This document shows, piece by piece, positions 58,541 through 64,000 of a stretch of 64,000 nucleotides of DNA. The stretch is from Desmodus rotundus (lineage: Eukaryota; Chordata; Mammalia; Chiroptera; Phyllostomidae), in the NCBI RefSeq assembly GCF_022682495.2, contig NC_071391.1, positions 42,375,998-42,439,997 of the forward strand, in the 5' to 3' direction. The position numbers were made by a program, and so were the translations under genes. Positions within the stretch are counted from its first letter, which is position 1. Each line of letters starts with the position of its first letter. A model generated the notes under the pieces. That model was not told the DNA's origin. It saw only the letters and a program-made list of their open reading frames with translations, and did no database searches.

Positions 58541-60384
58541 TATATTTATATATCATATACTTGTGTGTGATTACATATCATATATGTAACATCTGGTATG
58601 TATTATCTTATTTATATATATCAGTTACATCTCAGTGAAACTGGAAAAATGTTCAGAAAGTTCCTGAGAATCATCAACTGGGTCTCCATTTTGTATTATT
58701 TGTCTCTAACATGCAACTATCAAGAGGCTCTTCTTTTTGTGTCATCTTAGTAATGTATAGTATTGAATTCTAGTGAAGAAATTATGAGGTAAAGTTAGAA
58801 AATGATAGCTGAGAGGCTGGAATGAATGAAAAAGGAATTAGAGAGGGTTAGGAACTATTACAAGAAAATTAGAAGTTTAATAACAGAAATAAAAACATCA
58901 CTAGAAACAGTAAAAATCAGAATTGACACAAAGTAGGAGAGAAACAAGTATGCAGTCAATGTTTGGGGTATGTTATATCAAAGGACTTTTATTCTGTGCA
59001 GAAGAATTTGGATCTTACTTTATAGATAGAGAGAGCCACATGAATACTTGAGGCAGGGGAGTGATATTCTCATATATGTCATATGGGAAGATCACTATGA
59101 CATCGTTGTGAGAATGGATGGGATAGGGTGGGACTATGGAGGGATCAAAGCTGAATGTCTGGGATCAAGAAGACCAGGTGGTATGCTCATCCTTCAGTTC
59201 TGTTTTCATTTAAAATCCATTTTCAAGCAGTAGAGAGGATAAATAATGAAAAGAGGCTGCATATTAATCAGGTTGGGGTGAACAATTTAAATTTCAAGAT
59301 TATATTTAAAACTCCAAGATATTCACACAGGAAAATAGAATCATTCTTACCAATTAATAATGATCAAACTGATCTAACATTTCTTTGAAGCACTAAAAAT
59401 TAAATTAAGCATATCTAAAGGTTGAGCCCAACTTCAGAAAAACCAAATACAGGTTTTAAGAAATAATAATTAAAGGATCAATGATGCAGCAAACAGGAAA
59501 TCTCAACTAGAAACTCTCCCACTGTCAGTACAAGACAAGTCAGCTCTGTGTATTTCAAAATAAGTAAACAGAGTAAGGCAAGGGAGTATTGAGACATAAC
59601 AGTTTAGATTAATGAATACAAAACATAAGAATAGTTGTTCCCCTTCTCAGAAAAAAAAAAAGAAAAGAGAAAGAAAAAGAGCCTGGAAGAAACTATAGAG
59701 ATATAGAATTGTTTTCGATATGTACTCTTGGCAAAGCCCTATCTGGTACTGAATGAGTAGTCATAAAACTGACAGTCTCAGGTCCAGAAAGGCCACCTGA
59801 TGTGGTAGGGGATCATGATTATTGAATTAAAATGCTATGGAACATATTGTTAGAAATGTGAGAGAAAATGAATTAGTAAGTTAGAAGAGATGCTTGAGAA
59901 ATTATACCCAAATTACTGAGAAAAATTATGAAAAGATAAAAATAATGAGGAGAATAGTGAGGTACAATACAGGAAATAAAATCAATTTAATAGGAATTCT
60001 AGAATGAAATAACAAGGGAGAGGAAAGAAGGACAATATTTAGAGAAGTACCAAGGGAAGAATAAACATCTCTGAGCTAAAGAAATACATGACTTTTTAAA
60101 TGTACATTTAAAGGACAGAGATTGACAAAGTGGGTCAAAAACATGACTCAACTTTATTTTGTTTATAAGAAACTTACAGAAACATAATTACATAGTTTTG
60201 AAGAAAAATTTGAAAAAGACATTATCATGCAAATATTAATTTTAAAATGCTTATTCAATTATTTATATTTTATAATCATGACAATATTTTTTTTTTCAGA
60301 ATTAAAAATATAACACATAAAAAATCCCCATGGATTAATTTTACTTGTGAGTATAGATGCAAAAAGTCCAAATAAAATTTAATT
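58541..60384. other. Non-coding flank with possible L1 endonuclease-region fragment
   Basis: AT-rich. Purine-rich A/G run at 59649-59682. Around 60110-60190, 'gggtcaaaaacatgactcaa' and 'gtttataagaaacttacag' resemble the 5' part of L1 ORF2. No gene. Confidence 0.4.
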
Positions 60385-62890
60385 CTAGGCTTCCAGTTAA
60401 GATAGCAGCGTAGGTAAATGCAGTACTTGCATCCTCCCACAACCACATCAAAATTACAACTAAACTATAGAACCACCTGAAATCTAGGTGAACAGAAGTC
60501 CTATAACTAAGGTTATAAAGAAGCAGCTACATTGCAACTGGTAGGAGGGGTGGAGATGCAGAATGGGCTAGTCCTACACCCACATGTGGTGGATAAAAAT
60601 TGGGAGAAATATCTTGGCTGCAGAGGTGCATCATGAGGAATGGAGGGTCTCAGCCCCACACCAGGCTCCCCGGCCCAGGAAGAGAAGTCCCCATAACTTC
60701 TGGCTATGAGAACCTGTAGGGATTGTGGCCGAGTGAGACAGAGGGCTTCTGGGTCCTAGGCATTCCTCTTAAAGAACCTGCACACAGACCTATGGATTCA
60801 CTATCTCTGAGCTCCAGCACTGGGACAACAGCTTGAAAGGAACCAGAGGCATATGGGGAGGAACTGAACTATCTGGTAGCAGGGCAAGAGCTGGAGGGGC
60901 AGCTTTCTCCCAGAGAGAAGTTCAGGCAGAGGCCATTGTTCCTTTTCTAAGTCCTCCCCCAACAGAGCTGGCAGGCTGGCACCATATAGGAGTCTCCATT
61001 AACCTAATTATCACAGTCCTTCCCGCCCTGGTGATTCCCTGAGACCCTGCCCCACCCAACTTGGGCACTCACCCAAGGCATTTCCACTGGCTTTTCCATA
61101 TGAATAGCCTGTTAGCCTATTTTGGCTCATGCTTCAGACTTTCCTAAAATTTCTCAAACAAGCATTCCCCCTAACTCTCACTAAGTGGCTGCATGCCCAG
61201 CACTAGTAGCAGCTGGCCTTACTCAAAACTTGGCCATCCCAGAACAAGTAGCAGCCATCTGCAGATTAATATGTAGTTTATGCCAGGTGTCTCTGAGCAG
61301 AACAAAGGAGGCAGCTGACCTTGGACTGCATCTCCCAGGAGGCCTGAGGGCCAGCATACCTCGTGGACAGATTTAGAGCTCATCAATACACTACCCAACC
61401 ATGTCGACAAGTCACACACTTAAGGGGTAGCCTTAGCAGGCACTAAAATAAGTTCTACACAGCTGATCCTTCATGGTGGTCACAGTCAGTCCTTGCAGCT
61501 GATTGACCTGGGGTAAATTCCTCCCACTGATGTACCAAGGGTCAAAGGTCAACTACAACAAGAGGGTGTGCACAGTCCACACGAGGGGGATATGTACCTG
61601 GAGTGTCCAGTTTAGGCAAATGGGAACCTGTGCCACTGGATTATACAGGACACCTATTACATTAGGCCACTCTATCAAGCCCGAGAGAGAAAGCAGCTCT
61701 ACCTAATACACAGAAACAAACACAGTAAGGCTGCCAAAATGAAGAAACAAAGAAATATGGCCCAAATAGAAGAACAGAACAAAACTCTAGAAAAAGAATG
61801 AAACAAAATAGACACAAGCAATTACTAAATACAGAGTTCAAAACATAGAAGGATGCTCAATAAACTTAGGGGATGAGTAGATAAACTTAGTGAAATCTTC
61901 AAAAACATGAAAAAGAACATGAAAACCATTTTAAAAAAACATAAAAAATAACCAGTCAGAAATTAAGGATAAAACCAGTCAGAAATGAATCATACACTGA
62001 CTGAAATGAAGAATAATTTATAGGGAATCTGCACTAGAACAGATGAAGCAGAGAATCAAATCAGCAATTTGTAATACAAGGAGCAAAAAACACCCAAGCC
62101 GAACAGCAAAAAGAAAAAGAATGATAAAAATGAAGATAATAGAAAGAGCCTCTAGGACAACTTTAAGCATGCCAATATTCACATCATAGGGGTGCCAGAA
62201 GGAGAAGAGAGAGAGCAAGAAATTGAAAACATATTTGAAAAAATAATGACAGGAAATTTCCCTAACCTGGTGAAGGAAATAGACATAGAAGTCCAGAAAG
62301 AGCAGAGGTCCAAAACAAGATGAACCCAAAGAGGCCCACACTAAGACAACATCATAACTAAAGTGCAAATTTAAAGACAAAGAGAGAATCATAAATGCAG
62401 CAAGAGAAAATCAGTTAGTTACCTACAAGGCAGTTCCCATAAGGCTGTTAGTTGATTTCTCAACAGAAGCTTTGCAGGCCAGAAAGGACTGGAAAGAAAT
62501 ATCAAAGTGATGAAAAGCAAAAACAACCAAGATTACTCTACTCAGCAAAGCTATTATTTAAAATCAAAGGACATATAAAGAGCTTCCCAGACAAGAAAAA
62601 GTTAAAGGAGTTCATCATCATCAAACCAGTATTACATGAAATGTTAAAGGGTCTTCTTCAAAAAGAAGGAAAAAAAAGATAAAATATATGAATAGTAAAA
62701 TGGCAATACATATATATCAACAATTAAATATAAAATATAAAATCAGTGAACAAGTAGAACAGAAACAGACTCACAGATACAGAGAACATTTTGACAGTTG
62801 CCAGATGGGAGGAGGACTTGAAGGGAGGGGTGAAAAGGTGAACGTATTAAGAAATACAAATAGAGACAATATTTATGAGACATTAATGGA
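60385..62890 (+). mobile_element. Older decayed HAL1 (half-L1) element
   Basis: The 5' start is 'aagatagcagcgtaggtaaa' (60401-60420), a decayed match to the start of the young element at 16039. A ~1.3 kb 5' UTR follows, then an ORF1 beginning near 61739 (MKKQRN...MAQ-type start), interrupted by several stops. Recognisable HIIGVPEGE is near 62185-62210, NFPNLVKEI near 62257, and the YSAKL block near 62543. ORF2 is absent. Unlike the young element, it keeps sequence between the FPNL and YxAKL blocks. Confidence 0.75.
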
Positions 62891-62906
62891 GTGTTATAGA
62901 TTACCC

Positions 62907-63600
62907 TAAATTTATCTTTTAATTTCTACATAAGGATTTTAATGTTTATATTTATTTAATTTTTACATTCAAATCAATGAATTTTTTTAATGAATTATGC
63001 TTTGGAATATAGGCTGAGAAAGACCTTCACAAAGCTAAAGTGAATATTAACCCATATTTACTTCAAATTAAACTAGAGCATCATGTTTACATTTAAATCA
63101 TATTATATATTTTTGTTGTATTGTTTAAGGTGAGAATGTAACATTTATTTTTTTCCTCAAGTTGCCCCAGAGCTGTTTATTGAATTCCTGCTACATATGT
63201 ACTGGTCTATAAAAGAGAAGGAACTCTTACCTTTTGCGACAGCATAGATAGACCCGGAGATTATTATGCTGAGTGAAATAAGCCAGACAGTGAAAGACAA
63301 ACACCATTATGATCTCACTTGTATGTGGAGTCCAATGAGCAAAATAAACTGATGAACAAAATAGAAGCAGAAGCATGGACACGTGGAACAAACTGACAGC
63401 TGTCAGAGAAAAGGGGATAGTCTGGATGAAAGAAGGTGAAGAAATTAGCCAAAGAACATACATGCATAACGCATAGACACAGACAACAGTGTGGTGGTGG
63501 CCAGAGGGAAGGGGTGGGTGAGGGCAGGAGGAGGTGGGCAAAGTAGGAGAAAATGGGGACATTTTTAATAATGTAAACAATAAAAATAGTTTTTAAAAAA
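62907..63600 (+). mobile_element. Bat L1 3' end with extra 5' sequence, between direct repeats
   Basis: 63205-63600 is an L1 tail: 'gaaggaactcttaccttttg', 'gctgagtgaaataagccag', a G-rich tract at 63490-63545, and a terminal A-run. Directly after it, gtgttacagattaccc (63601-63616) repeats gtgttatagattaccc (62891-62906), as a target-site duplication would. The ~300 bp between the left repeat and the L1 part is not L1 that I recognise. Confidence 0.6.
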
Positions 63601-63616
63601 GTGTTACAGATTACCC

Positions 63617-64000
63617 AAGAGAAAATTATGTAAATCTATAATCACTGAATTCACATCATCAGAAATCAAATGTCAAATGAAGAAAAAACTTCAAAGTTAT
63701 AAGAAATCAAACACAGTTTTAAAAAGGAGATTATTTTTTCTTTAACAATTTTCAATATGGTAATATTTATTTTGAGTAAAAGTGAGAGAATATCAATGTT
63801 CAAGCAGCGTAGTTCCAAACAATAAGTGGATTTCACAGTATGTATCAAGAGGATCTTTGAACTAGTAATTCCATGTATTCAGTTTTAGATTATGTGCAGA
63901 TTTTATCTGTCAGATTGCTGCTCTCAGCTTTATTTATAACAGAGTAATTGAAAGAAATAAACAATAAAGTACAATAGAAGTATAAAAATAGCAGATTGGT
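63617..64000. other. Non-coding, window end
   Basis: AT-rich. No gene or repeat is recognised. Confidence 0.45.

Noticed and set aside
62018..62392. 124-codon minus-strand frame, hydrophobic
   Set aside because: Antisense to the HAL1 ORF1 remnant; hydrophobicity comes from reversing A-rich codons.
1..64000. CRISPR array, phage, operon or toxin system
   Set aside because: No regular spaced repeats or bacterial gene organisation; all structure is explained by vertebrate OR genes and retroelements.

Overview
This is non-coding-rich mammalian genomic DNA, almost certainly from a bat. Three tRNA-derived SINEs (1015-1251, 25541-25774, 24095-24304) have the head, body and A-rich tail of the chiropteran VES family, and the youngest LINE-1 copies carry the pyrimidine-rich 3' ends I associate with bat L1s. 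The genes are intronless seven-transmembrane olfactory receptors (ORs). By sequence they match OR2D3, OR2D2, OR10A4 and OR10A5/OR10A2. This is the order and relative orientation of the human chromosome 11p15.4 cluster, read from the opposite strand.

The main structure is a direct tandem segmental duplication. Copy A runs from before the window start to 20380. Copy B runs on to 50472. Base-by-base correspondence stops at the same point in both copies (20380 and 50472). That places the duplication junction at 20380|20381 and implies that the first ~4.15 kb of unit A lies left of the window. Each unit carries OR2D3 (minus), OR2D2 (plus) and OR10A4 (minus). Unit A has OR2D3 cut by the window edge, an intact OR2D2, and an OR10A4 killed by a 1-bp deletion. 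Unit B has all three intact. A single-copy OR10A5/OR10A2-like gene (56213-57166, minus) follows in the right-hand flank. The window therefore holds five full-length OR reading frames, one edge-truncated OR frame and one OR pseudogene.

The two units record later events. Unit A gained a ~1.8 kb ORF1-only half-L1 (HAL1-like) element at 14223-16039 and lost ~0.7 kb near 18543. Unit B gained two 5'-truncated L1s at 27937-31938 and 39426-42091. Each insertion is flanked by target-site duplications and has a clean empty site in the other unit. The two unit-B L1s share the same ORF2-breaking lesions, although they are separate insertions. Older repeats are present in both units and so predate the duplication: an ancient L1 block, an L1 3' end nested in it, MIR and L2 fragments, a mariner-like MITE and one VES SINE.

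The right flank (50473-64000) holds L2, MIR, Tigger-like and several L1 3' ends, the OR10A5-like gene, and an older decayed HAL1 element (about 60385-62890). No prokaryotic-type operon, CRISPR, phage or toxin system is present. The ORs are single-exon coding genes whose upstream non-coding exons and promoters I cannot place from sequence alone.
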